A model generated the notes under the pieces. It worked only from the letters and a program-made list of their open reading frames with translations, did no database searches and had not been told where the DNA came from. A DNA stretch of 12,962 nt from an uncultured Lentisphaeria bacterium (lineage in GTDB: Bacteria > Verrucomicrobiota > Lentisphaeria > Oligosphaerales > Oligosphaeraceae), in contig CAKUJM010000062.1 of NCBI GenBank assembly GCA_934661755.1, positions 1 through 12,962 on the forward strand, written 5' to 3'. The translations under genes were made by a program, and so were the position numbers. Positions within the stretch are counted from its first letter, which is position 1; each line of letters begins with the position of its first letter. Of this stretch, positions 5,501 to 12,198 are shown in pieces.

Positions 5501-8038
5501 TTACAGCTTCACGTCCACGCTCAGCTTCTGGGCTTCATGGTATGGGCGGAAGAGCAGGTAGATCGCAGCAATGACGACGGCGATGGCGACGGCCATCCCG
5601 AAGAAGTTCCGCCCGCCGGCGAAGAAGGTTCCGATCTGGTAGATGCAGAATCCGACGAGGTAGGCGAAGACGCACTGGTAGGCGATGGCGAACGCGGTCC
5701 ACTTCGCGTTGTTCATTTCGCGCTTGATCGCCCCCATGGCCGCGAAGCAGGGCGCGCACAGCAGATTGAATGCCAGGAAGGAGTATCCGGAGACATGGGT
5801 GAAGGCCTCGCCGATGTTGCCCCATACCGTGCCGTCTCCGGCATTCTTATAGAGGATGCCGAGGGTGCCGACGATGTTCTCCTTGGCGACCAGCCCGGTG
5901 ATCGAGGCCACGGCGGCCTGCCAGTCGCCCCATCCCAGCGGCGCGAAGAGCCAGGCGATGGCGCCGCCGATTTTGGCGAGGATGGAGTTGTTGATATCCT
6001 CTTCACCCAGCATTCCGAAGCCCTCCTCGCCCCATCCGAAGTAGGTGGCGAACCAGACGAAGATGGTGGAGAGCAAAATGATGGTCCCCGCCTTCTTGAT
6101 GAAGCTCCAGCCGCGCTCCCACATCGAGCGCAGGACATTCCCCAGCGTCGGCATGTGGTATGCCGGCAGCTCCATCACGAATGGCGCCGGGTCGCCGGCG
6201 AAGAGCCTGGTCTTCTTCAGGATGATTCCCGAGATGATGATGCAGGCCATGCCCAGGAAGTACGCCGTGGTGGAAATCCATGGCGAGCCGCCGAAGATGG
6301 CGCCGGCGATCAGGGCGATGAAGGGGGTCTTGGCCCCGCAGGGGATGAAGGTGGTCACGATGATGGTCATCCGGCGGTCGCGCTCATTCTCGATGGTGCG
6401 CGAGGCCATGATGCCCGGCACGCCGCAGCCGGTGCCGATCAGGATCGGGATGAAGCTCTTGCCGGAAAGCCCGAATTTGCGGAAGACGCGGTCGAGCACG
6501 AAGGCGATCCGCGCCATGTATCCGCAGGCCTCCAGGAAGGCCAGCAGCAGGAAGAGCACCAGCATCTGCGGCACAAAGCCCAGCACCGCGCCCACGCCGG
6601 CGACAATGCCGTCGTTGATGAGCCCGGAAAGCCATTCTGCGCAATGCATCCTCTCCAGCAGGGCGCCGACCAGCACCGGCACGCCGGGAATCCAGATCCC
6701 GTAGTCCGCCGGATCCGGCTCGTCCAGCCCGTGCGCCGAATAGAAGTCCACCGCCTCGTTGTAGCTCATCGGCACCGTGGTCTGCGCATCCGCGTCCGCG
6801 GGGATCCGGTCCAGGTAGGCCGTCAGCGTGATCTTCTCCAGGGTCTCCTCGTCCTCGGCATCGACCGTGGCCGAGGTGACTGCCGGATCCGGCCTGTAGG
6901 CCTTCAGCGCCGCCAGCGCCTTTCCGGGGTCGTAGCCCTCCGATTCGGGATCCAGCGCCGACGCCACCTCCGGGGCGGTCTGCTCATTGACAAAGGCGTC
7001 GACCGCGTTGCGGGCATTGGCGTAGGGCTCGGCCGCCTCCTCGTATCTGGAGGAGCCGATGCCGAAGAGGTGGAAGCCGTTGCCGAACAGGCCGTCGTTG
7101 GCCCAGTCGGTGGCGTGGGCGCCGACCGTCACCATGGCGATGTAGTACACCAGGAACATCACCACCGCCAGAATCGGCAGCCCGAGGAAGCGGTTGGTGA
7201 CAATCCGGTCGATCTTGTCGGAGGTGGTCAGGCCGCCGACATGCTTCTTGCGGTAGCATCCCTTGAGGATGTCGGCGATATAGACATAGCGTTCGCTGGT
7301 GATGATCGACTCCGCGTCGTCATCCAGTTCAGCCTCCGCGGCCTTGATGTCCTGCTCGATGTGCGCCATGGTGGCCTCGGGGATGTGCAGGCGCTCCAGC
7401 ACCTTGTCGTCGCGCTCGAAGATCTTGATCGCGTACCAGCGCTGCTTTTCCGGCGGCAGGTCATGCAGTTCGGCCTCCTCGATATGGGCGATGGCGTGTT
7501 CGACCGGTCCGGAGAAGGTATGCATCGGAGTCGGCCGGGCCTGGTGCGCGGCCTCGATCGCCGCCTCCGCGGCCTCCATGAGCCCCTCGCCCTTGAGCGC
7601 GGAGATCTCCAGCACCTTGCACCCCAGCTCCCGCGACAGCTCGGCGAAGTTGATCTGGTCGCCTTCCTTGCGCACCACGTCCATCATGTTGATCGCAATC
7701 ACCATCGGGATCCCCAGCTCGGTGAGCTGGGTGGTCAGGTAGAGGTTGCGCTCCAGGTTGGTGCCGTCGATGATGTTCAGGATGGCGTCCGGGCATTCCT
7801 CCAGCAGGTATTTCCGCGCCACCACCTCCTCCAGGGTGTAGGGCGAGAGCGAATAGATGCCCGGCAGGTCCGTGACAATGACATCGTCATGATGCCTGAG
7901 CCTGCCTTCCTTCTTTTCCACCGTCACCCCCGGCCAGTTGCCGACGAACTGGTTGGAGCCGGTCAGCGCATTGAACAGCGTCGTCTTGCCGCAGTTCGGG
8001 TTGCCCGCCAGGGCGATTTTTATGATCTTGTTTTCCAT
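5501..8038 (-). CDS. feoB: Ferrous iron transporter B
   Basis: FeoB is the GTP-gated inner-membrane Fe2+ importer. The N-terminal G domain shows G1 GNPNCGKT (12-19), Thr39 in the G2 region, G3 DLPG (57-60) and G4 NMMD (117-120), followed by a helical GDI-like linker. The membrane part has both conserved gate segments, with Cys in GTGCGVPG and in IPCGAK. The 845 residues exceed the usual 650-780 because an acidic, Ala/Asp/Glu/Pro-rich stretch of about 120 residues (about 325-448) is inserted after the first TM helix, before PGVPVLVGALLERM; this should face outside. The start at 8038 is chosen because MENKIIKIALAG begins the G domain at once; longer reading to 8128 runs into the feoA end. It lies 46 bp after the second feoA. 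The Shine-Dalgarno is poor. Confidence 0.97.
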   Translation of the reverse strand: MENKIIKIALAGNPNCGKTTLFNALTGSNQFVGNWPGVTVEKKEGRLRHHDDVIVTDLPGIYSLSPYTLEEVVARKYLLEECPDAILNIIDGTNLERNLYLTTQLTELGIPMVIAINMMDVVRKEGDQINFAELSRELGCKVLEISALKGEGLMEAAEAAIEAAHQARPTPMHTFSGPVEHAIAHIEEAELHDLPPEKQRWYAIKIFERDDKVLERLHIPEATMAHIEQDIKAAEAELDDDAESIITSERYVYIADILKGCYRKKHVGGLTTSDKIDRIVTNRFLGLPILAVVMFLVYYIAMVTVGAHATDWANDGLFGNGFHLFGIGSSRYEEAAEPYANARNAVDAFVNEQTAPEVASALDPESEGYDPGKALAALKAYRPDPAVTSATVDAEDEETLEKITLTAYLDRIPADADAQTTVPMSYNEAVDFYSAHGLDEPDPADYGIWIPGVPVLVGALLERMHCAEWLSGLINDGIVAGVGAVLGFVPQMLVLFLLLAFLEACGYMARIAFVLDRVFRKFGLSGKSFIPILIGTGCGVPGIMASRTIENERDRRMTIIVTTFIPCGAKTPFIALIAGAIFGGSPWISTTAYFLGMACIIISGIILKKTRLFAGDPAPFVMELPAYHMPTLGNVLRSMWERGWSFIKKAGTIILLSTIFVWFATYFGWGEEGFGMLGEEDINNSILAKIGGAIAWLFAPLGWGDWQAAVASITGLVAKENIVGTLGILYKNAGDGTVWGNIGEAFTHVSGYSFLAFNLLCAPCFAAMGAIKREMNNAKWTAFAIAYQCVFAYLVGFCIYQIGTFFAGGRNFFGMAVAIAVVIAAIYLLFRPYHEAQKLSVDVKL

Positions 8039-8084
8039 AAGTGGCTGTATGGCTAGAGAAAAAGAAGAGTTCCGCGTGCGGCGG

Positions 8085-8324
8085 CTATTTACTGGCCTCA
8101 ACTGGCTCCACTTCCAGCATTTCGACATCGGCGCGGCGCAGGCTCAGCTCATAGCCGCGGACGGTCACCTCGATCGGGTCACCGAGCGGCGCCACCTTGC
8201 GCACGAAGATCTCGGTGCCCCTGGTGATGCCCATGTCCATGATGCGGCGCTTGATCGGACCGGAGCCGTTGATTCTGGTGACCACCACGGTCTGCCCAAC
8301 TTGTGTGTCCTTCAGGGTTTGCAT
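8085..8324 (-). CDS. feoA: FeoA family protein (operon-distal copy)
   Basis: This 79-residue SH3-like FeoA protein is a cytoplasmic partner thought to modulate FeoB. The family pattern is visible: an N-terminal leader, then VGQTVVVTRING, IKRRIMDMGITRGTEI with the conserved R-x-MG-hydrophobic-x-x-G turn (about 25-37), then PLGDPIEVTVRGYELSLRRADVEMLEVE. The D-P-I-x-V-x-x-R-G-x-x-x-x-L-R-x-x-x-A segment is the classic FeoA C-terminal signature. The ATG at 8324 is preceded by AGAAGGA about 11 bp upstream; a reading open to 8483 overlaps the other feoA in another frame and is rejected. It lies 40 bp after the first feoA and 46 bp before feoB. Confidence 0.94.
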   Translation of the reverse strand: MQTLKDTQVGQTVVVTRINGSGPIKRRIMDMGITRGTEIFVRKVAPLGDPIEVTVRGYELSLRRADVEMLEVEPVEASK

Positions 8325-8364
8325 TTTGAGTTGGTCCTTCTCTCTTTTTCTACGATTGGGATTC

Positions 8365-8580
8365 CTATTGAACCATGATCTTCTGCGCCATCTCGTTGCT
8401 GATTGCAACCCGCGCATCCTTGACCTTGACGATGAGATTGCCGCCCATCGTCGTGATGACCGTCGTGGTCCCACCGGCGACAAAGCCGAGGTTCTCCAGG
8501 TGCTTGCGGACCTCCGGCGATCCCCCGACCCGGTGAATCAAATTTTCCTCGCCGGGGCTGGCGAGACTTAAAGGCATCAT
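8365..8580 (-). CDS. feoA: FeoA family protein (operon-proximal copy)
   Basis: This 71-residue FeoA-like protein is the first gene of the feo operon. Residues 1-7 are followed by ASPGEENLIHRVGGSPEVRKHLENLGF, which fits the FeoA pattern with R-x-HLENLGF in place of R-x-R-L-x-x-MG. After VAGGTTTVIT come NLIVKVKDARVAISNEMAQKIMV, matching the I-V-x-V-x-x-x-R-x-A-x-x-x-x-x-A-x-x-I end. It is clearly diverged from the neighbouring copy, so the two are likely paralogues with distinct roles rather than a recent duplication. The ATG-ATG pair at 8580/8577 is preferred: a GGGAG motif is about 11-14 bp upstream, and the further-upstream open reading would begin at a TTG inside the leader hairpin region. 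Confidence 0.9.
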   Translation of the reverse strand: MMPLSLASPGEENLIHRVGGSPEVRKHLENLGFVAGGTTTVITTMGGNLIVKVKDARVAISNEMAQKIMVQ

Positions 8581-8601
8581 TGTGGCTTGCTCTCCCAAAT
8601 G

Positions 8602-8645
8602 CCCCCGGAAGGCGTGGAGGCAGCTGTCCTCAATCCACCCGGGGG
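8602..8645 (-). promoter_or_regulatory. Hairpin in the feo operon 5' leader
   Basis: On the minus strand CCCCCGG (8645-8639) pairs with CCGGGGG (8608-8602), enclosing further pairing of GTG/CAC and GAGG/CCTC (8638-8636 and 8631-8628 with 8620-8614) around an ACAGCTG loop. It lies between the inferred start of transcription (about 8666) and the feoA start, ending about 20 nt before the ATG. It has no T-tract, so it is not a terminator. It could influence mRNA stability or access to the ribosome site. Confidence 0.5.
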
Positions 8646-8672
8646 ATGACAATAAAGATTTTGCAACATTGC

Positions 8673-8702
8673 ATAATATAAATTAGCAAATGCTAATTGC
8701 AA
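8673..8702 (-). promoter_or_regulatory. Promoter of the feo operon
   Basis: On the minus strand TTGCAA (8702-8697, four of six matches to the -35 consensus) is followed by TATATT (8680-8675, spacer 16) or TATTAT (8678-8673, spacer 18). The predicted start is near 8666, giving a leader of about 86 nt before the first feoA. The region is sharply AT-rich against GC-rich flanks. The spacer is occupied by a perfect palindrome described separately. Confidence 0.65.
8681..8698. promoter_or_regulatory. Palindromic operator candidate for an iron-responsive repressor
   Basis: AATTAGCA-AA-TGCTAATT is a perfect inverted repeat with 8-bp arms and a 2-bp centre. It lies exactly between the -35 and -10 elements of the feo promoter, where a bound repressor would block RNA polymerase. 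Ferrous-iron operons are commonly controlled by Fur or DtxR-family repressors. The TTAGC...GCTAA half-sites look more DtxR/MntR-like than a classic Fur box, but the regulator is not in the window and the assignment is inference. Confidence 0.6.
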
Positions 8703-8800
8703 TATCCGACAATAAAATCAGCGCGTCTCGCGGTGAAAAGCGCGGTTGAAAACGGGGTGCAGGAAAATGAGAATTACCCATCGCTAATAATTTTTTTTTC

Positions 8801-8832
8801 GTGGGCACGGACAACTCCGTTTCCGCGCCCAC
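8801..8832. other. Hairpin downstream of the activase gene, with a T-run on its wrong side
   Basis: GTGGGC (8801-8806) pairs with GCCCAC (8827-8832), and the inner ACGGA can extend the stem to 11 bp (8801-8811 with 8822-8832) or form its own small hairpin ACGGA-CAAC-TCCGT. On the minus strand, the direction of the activase transcript, the stem is followed by a run of A, not T, because the nine T residues are on the plus strand at 8791-8799. It is therefore not a canonical intrinsic terminator for the upstream operon. It may protect the 3' end or work with another factor. Confidence 0.45.
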
Positions 8833-8849
8833 TGTGGCGATGCGGCGCG

Positions 8850-9746
8850 CTATTTTTCCAGGACCCTGACGCCGGCGGCCTCGAGGATCTCCGCCAGGCT
8901 GCGGCGTTGCTCCGGCGTCGGCGGCGCGACCTCCGGCAGCGTCACCGTGTGGTCGAGCGACTCGTATTTCGATCTGGCGAAGGCGTGGTAGGCAAGCAAC
9001 CGCACCCCGCGGAGATGCCGCAGTCCGGAAAGCAGGCGGCCGGCGGCGGCGAACTCCTCCGGCGCGTCGTTGAGCGTGGGGATCACCGGCATGCGCACCT
9101 CGATGTCGGCGCCGGCCTCATCCAGGTGCCGCAGGTTGTCGAGGATGCGCTCGTTGCCCTGGCCGGTGAGGCGGCGGTGGCGGCCGCTGTCCATGGCCTT
9201 GATGTCATAGAGGAACAGCTGCGCGTGGGGCAGCACTGCCGCGAAGGCCTGCCAGGGCACCTCGCCGCAGGTGTCCACTGCGCAGGGGATGCCTTCCGCG
9301 CGCAGCCTTCTGAACAGCTCGGCGCAGAAGTCCGGATGGAGCAGCGGCTCGCCGCCGGAGACCGTGACCCCGCCGCCGCCTTCGGCATAGAAGATCCGGT
9401 CGCGAAGCACTTCCTGCAGCACCTCGTCGACGCTCATTTCCTGTCCATAGAGGGTAAGGGCGTTGAACAGGCAGGCGTCGACGCAGCGTCCGCAGCCGAC
9501 GCAGCGCTTGCGGTCGATCACGTGACTATTGCCGACGAACTGGTGGCAGCTGCAGACGGCGGCGCAGGCCCGGCATCCGACGCAATTTCCGCGTCGCAGC
9601 GCCAGCTCCGGTTCGGGGCGGACGCTTTCGGGGTTATGGCACCACCGGCAGCGCAGCGGGCAGCCCTTGAAAAACACCGTCGAGCGGATTCCCGGACCGT
9701 CGTGGACCGCCAGGTGCTTGATTCCGATGATCCGCGCCTGGTTCAT
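8850..9746 (-). CDS. Glycyl radical enzyme activating protein (radical SAM)
   Basis: This 298-residue activase of the pyruvate formate-lyase-activating family uses S-adenosylmethionine and a [4Fe-4S] cluster to make the glycyl radical on its partner enzyme. The radical SAM cluster motif is CPLRCRWC (Cys29, Cys33, Cys36), preceded by the family hallmark DGPGIRSTVFFKG. Two ferredoxin-type cluster motifs follow: Cys55-58-61-65 and Cys82-85-88-92, as in activases of dehydratase/decarboxylase glycyl radical enzymes but not of classic PflA. SAM binding is marked by TVSGGEPLL. In the second cluster the residue after the last Cys is Leu where Pro is common. The start ATG (9746-9744) overlaps the upstream enzyme's TGA by four bases (ATGA), so translation is coupled and the two proteins are almost certainly partners. 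Confidence 0.96.
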   Translation of the reverse strand: MNQARIIGIKHLAVHDGPGIRSTVFFKGCPLRCRWCHNPESVRPEPELALRRGNCVGCRACAAVCSCHQFVGNSHVIDRKRCVGCGRCVDACLFNALTLYGQEMSVDEVLQEVLRDRIFYAEGGGGVTVSGGEPLLHPDFCAELFRRLRAEGIPCAVDTCGEVPWQAFAAVLPHAQLFLYDIKAMDSGRHRRLTGQGNERILDNLRHLDEAGADIEVRMPVIPTLNDAPEEFAAAGRLLSGLRHLRGVRLLAYHAFARSKYESLDHTVTLPEVAPPTPEQRRSLAEILEAAGVRVLEK

Positions 9747-11899
9747 TCCTGGGCCTCCGCCTGGCGGATGAATGCATTCTGCTCCTCTTGCGAGAGGTCG
9801 ATGAACCGGCTGTTCCAGCCGCAGACGCGCACCTGCACATCGGAGTGCTTCTCCGGATTGCGCTGCGCCTCGCGCAGTTCCTCGGCATCCATGATGTTGA
9901 ATTGCAACGACAGCCCGCCGGAGGCGAAATATCCGCGCACCAGCCCGGCAAGCACCTCGTCGCCATCCGGTCCGGAGACCACGCTGGGATGGAGCATGAC
10001 GTCCAGCACTGCGCCGTCCGGCGATTCCGCCAGGTCGAGCGCCGCGGCCGACTGCATCAGCGCCAGCGGGCCGTTTTTGTCCATTCCGGTGGTGGCACCA
10101 AGATTGCGCGACAATGGCTCGCCGGCCAGCCGCCCGTCCGGGGTGGCGGCGCTTTTCTCGCCAAGTCTGAAGTTGTAGTCGATCGACCACAGCCCGAGTT
10201 GGAAGGAGCCGCCGCGGGCATTGGGCGCGTTGTTGATCTTGCGGGCGAGGAAGTCGGCAAGCCGTCTTCCGGCGGCATTGGCCTCCGGGAGGTTGTTGCC
10301 CCATTTGGGCGAGCGCTTGAGCGCCTGCTGCCGCAGTGGCTCGAAGCCCTGCCAATTGCGGTGCAGCGCCTCCGCAAGCTGCTCCATGGTGCATAGCTTG
10401 CGGTCATCGACCAGCGTCTTGACCGCCATGATCGAGTCGACCACGGTGCCCAGCCCGGCGCACATGACGCCGCTGGAGTTGTAACGGGTGCCGGCGTCGG
10501 AGACGTCGCGCCCGGAGGCGATGCAGTCGGCCATGGTGCCGGAAAGCAGCGGCGAGGGGTTGATGTGCTTCCAGGCCCGTTCGAATGCCCGGGTGTTTTC
10601 CAGTACGCGGGTGAGCAATGCGTCCAGCTGCCGGAAGTACTCCGCCTCGAACTCCACGGCGTTGGCGGGCAGCGCGCACTCCGGGCCGATCCGGACGCCG
10701 TCGAAGGTGCAGCCGCCGGCAAGCACCGCCTCCAGCGGCCGGACCAGGTTCCCCCATGCGGACATCGAGCAGCACATCTCGCGTCCCATGATGGCGGGCT
10801 CATAGCATCCGATCAGCACATAGCGGTAGAGGTCCTGCTCCTCCTTGCCGCGGCGGCGGAACATGTCGAAGGCGACATCGTCGTTGCTGAACACCACCGC
10901 GTTGCGGCCGGAGCGGACGCATCGAGCCACCTGGAGGAGGTTTTCCTGCGGCGTGCCCTTGTGGACCCGGAACGATAGCTTGGGGTTGATGCGGTTCAGT
11001 TCCTGATGGACCTCGAAGCAGAGCCGGGTCAGCTCGTTGCAGCCGTCGACTCCGGGCGCGGCCAATCCGCCGAAGCAGAAGTTCTTGCCTGCGGGGAACA
11101 TCTGGGCATAGAACTTCGTCCAGTAGAATTTCAGCAGCTCCCTGGCATCCTCGCGGGTGAGGATGCCCTCTTCGAGATCGTGGCGGAGAAACGGCATGTA
11201 CAGCTGATCGAAGCGCCCCTGCGATCGCACCGGCTCCAGCTCCAGCTCCTGGCAGGTGTCGTAGATCAGCGCCAGCTGCAGCGCCTGCCGGAGGGTCTGC
11301 GGCGGCCGGTCGGCGATGGCATCCATCGTTTCGGCCAGCTCCGGGAGTCGCTTCGCCCTGGCCAGCGCCGCGAAGCGCAGGATCAGCTCGCGCATGGAGT
11401 CGAAGATGCTGGCGACGGCGGACAGAAACTCCCGTGATTCGCCGGTGGCCGCCTTGCCGAGTGCGGCCAGCGCCTGGTCGCGCAATCCGGCGGGGCCCAG
11501 TGCAAGCAGCCGCTCCCAGTCCGGAGAGGTATGGCTCTGATCCAGCCAGGAGGTGAAGATGCCGTTGTCGCCCAAGGCTCCGGCATCCCGCAGCACCGTC
11601 TCGCCGATGATGGCATTGGCCATCTCCCGGCGGTGGATGTTGAGCGCCCACAGCATCCCCTTGCCTTCCAGGTGGTCGGCAAAGCGGTCGAAGGCGTCGA
11701 TGCCGATCCGCCCGCGCCTGAGGATGATCCCGAGCATGGCCGCCCGCAGCCGGATGAGCGGTTCGTCATGGTGGGTGTTCTCGTATTCATCCAGCTCCTG
11801 CTTGAGCGCCTCCGCGTCCAAGCCGCTTTCCGGGTCGGTCAGCATCGGCTGATACTGCCGTTCCAGCTGGTCGCGGACACTGTCAAAACTGCATTCCAT
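9743..11899 (-). CDS. Glycyl radical enzyme of the PFL/glycerol-dehydratase-like superfamily, substrate unknown
   Basis: This is a 718-residue glycyl radical enzyme. The radical loop near the C-terminus, VRVCGWNSRF, carries the expected Gly at 694. The active-site thiyl Cys is Cys365 in IGCYEP, with Glu367 two residues on as in C-x-E dehydratase-type members; the Cys-to-Gly distance of 329 matches glycerol dehydratase (330). Other family landmarks are SHTSPDW (His123), GRFDQLYMPF, PKLSFRVHKGTP, DGRLAGEPLS, MDKNGP and LQFNIMDAEELREAQ. Two departures from the common forms are Tyr between Cys and Glu (GCVEP is usual) and Trp after the radical Gly (Tyr is usual). The N-terminal part is some 65-70 residues shorter than in glycerol or choline-lyase members. 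No microcompartment shell genes are nearby. The start at 11899 has a good AAGGA site 8-9 bp upstream. A dehydratase role is plausible from Cys-x-Glu, but the substrate cannot be named. Confidence 0.93.
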   Translation of the reverse strand: MECSFDSVRDQLERQYQPMLTDPESGLDAEALKQELDEYENTHHDEPLIRLRAAMLGIILRRGRIGIDAFDRFADHLEGKGMLWALNIHRREMANAIIGETVLRDAGALGDNGIFTSWLDQSHTSPDWERLLALGPAGLRDQALAALGKAATGESREFLSAVASIFDSMRELILRFAALARAKRLPELAETMDAIADRPPQTLRQALQLALIYDTCQELELEPVRSQGRFDQLYMPFLRHDLEEGILTREDARELLKFYWTKFYAQMFPAGKNFCFGGLAAPGVDGCNELTRLCFEVHQELNRINPKLSFRVHKGTPQENLLQVARCVRSGRNAVVFSNDDVAFDMFRRRGKEEQDLYRYVLIGCYEPAIMGREMCCSMSAWGNLVRPLEAVLAGGCTFDGVRIGPECALPANAVEFEAEYFRQLDALLTRVLENTRAFERAWKHINPSPLLSGTMADCIASGRDVSDAGTRYNSSGVMCAGLGTVVDSIMAVKTLVDDRKLCTMEQLAEALHRNWQGFEPLRQQALKRSPKWGNNLPEANAAGRRLADFLARKINNAPNARGGSFQLGLWSIDYNFRLGEKSAATPDGRLAGEPLSRNLGATTGMDKNGPLALMQSAAALDLAESPDGAVLDVMLHPSVVSGPDGDEVLAGLVRGYFASGGLSLQFNIMDAEELREAQRNPEKHSDVQVRVCGWNSRFIDLSQEEQNAFIRQAEAQE

Positions 11900-11991
11900 G
11901 TGATTTTTCCTTCTTGTCGCTGCGTTTTTCTCGCTTCAATTGGCCGCCGCCGACGCCCTGGCCCTGGCGCTCTTCGGCTCGCCATGCGCAT

Positions 11992-12020
11992 ATTATAGGA
12001 AAAAGCGGCGGGTGTTGGAA
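11992..12020 (-). promoter_or_regulatory. Promoter of the glycyl radical enzyme operon
   Basis: On the minus strand TTCCAA (12020-12015) is followed after 17 bp by a perfect TATAAT (11997-11992). The start of transcription would be near 11985, about 85 nt before the enzyme's ATG. The leader holds GC-rich, self-complementary stretches (about 11940-11985), and an AAGGA ribosome site precedes the ATG. The weak -35 suggests activator dependence. Confidence 0.65.
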
Positions 12021-12030
12021 TATCGGAAAA

Positions 12031-12051
12031 CGAAAAAAATATATCTTTTCG
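12031..12051. promoter_or_regulatory. Inverted repeat upstream of the glycyl radical enzyme promoter
   Basis: CGAAAA (12031-12036) and TTTTCG (12046-12051) form an inverted repeat with 6-bp arms and a 9-bp AT-rich centre. It sits about 46-66 bp upstream of the predicted transcription start, a usual place for an activator to bind. No regulator gene is present in the window. The rest of the 11900-12198 gap shows no gene. Confidence 0.35.
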
Positions 12052-12198
12052 GGCACGCGTGGAGGCCTGTTGCCGTTGGCTCCGCCTTATTTTTGCCGGC
12101 GCGCCACCCGGGATTCATTCCCACCCCCAGACTACATGGAAGCCGGTGCGGGGATTTGCGTCATCCAGGGTGGCATGCGAGGCCGGATGCGCCCGCCA

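Noticed and set aside
5414..8056. 880-codon open frame on the plus strand, antisense to feoB
   Set aside because: It mirrors feoB, which has complete GTPase and gate motifs. The antisense product is a His/Arg/Asp/Gly-rich sequence with no recognisable domain, as expected from GC-rich third-codon bias.
8039..8128. Longer feoB start at 8128
   Set aside because: It would overlap the end of feoA and add 30 residues ahead of the conserved G-domain beginning.
8697..10178. 493-codon open frame on the plus strand over the activase and enzyme genes
   Set aside because: It is antisense to two firmly identified genes, has no domain or TM pattern, and begins inside the feo promoter region.
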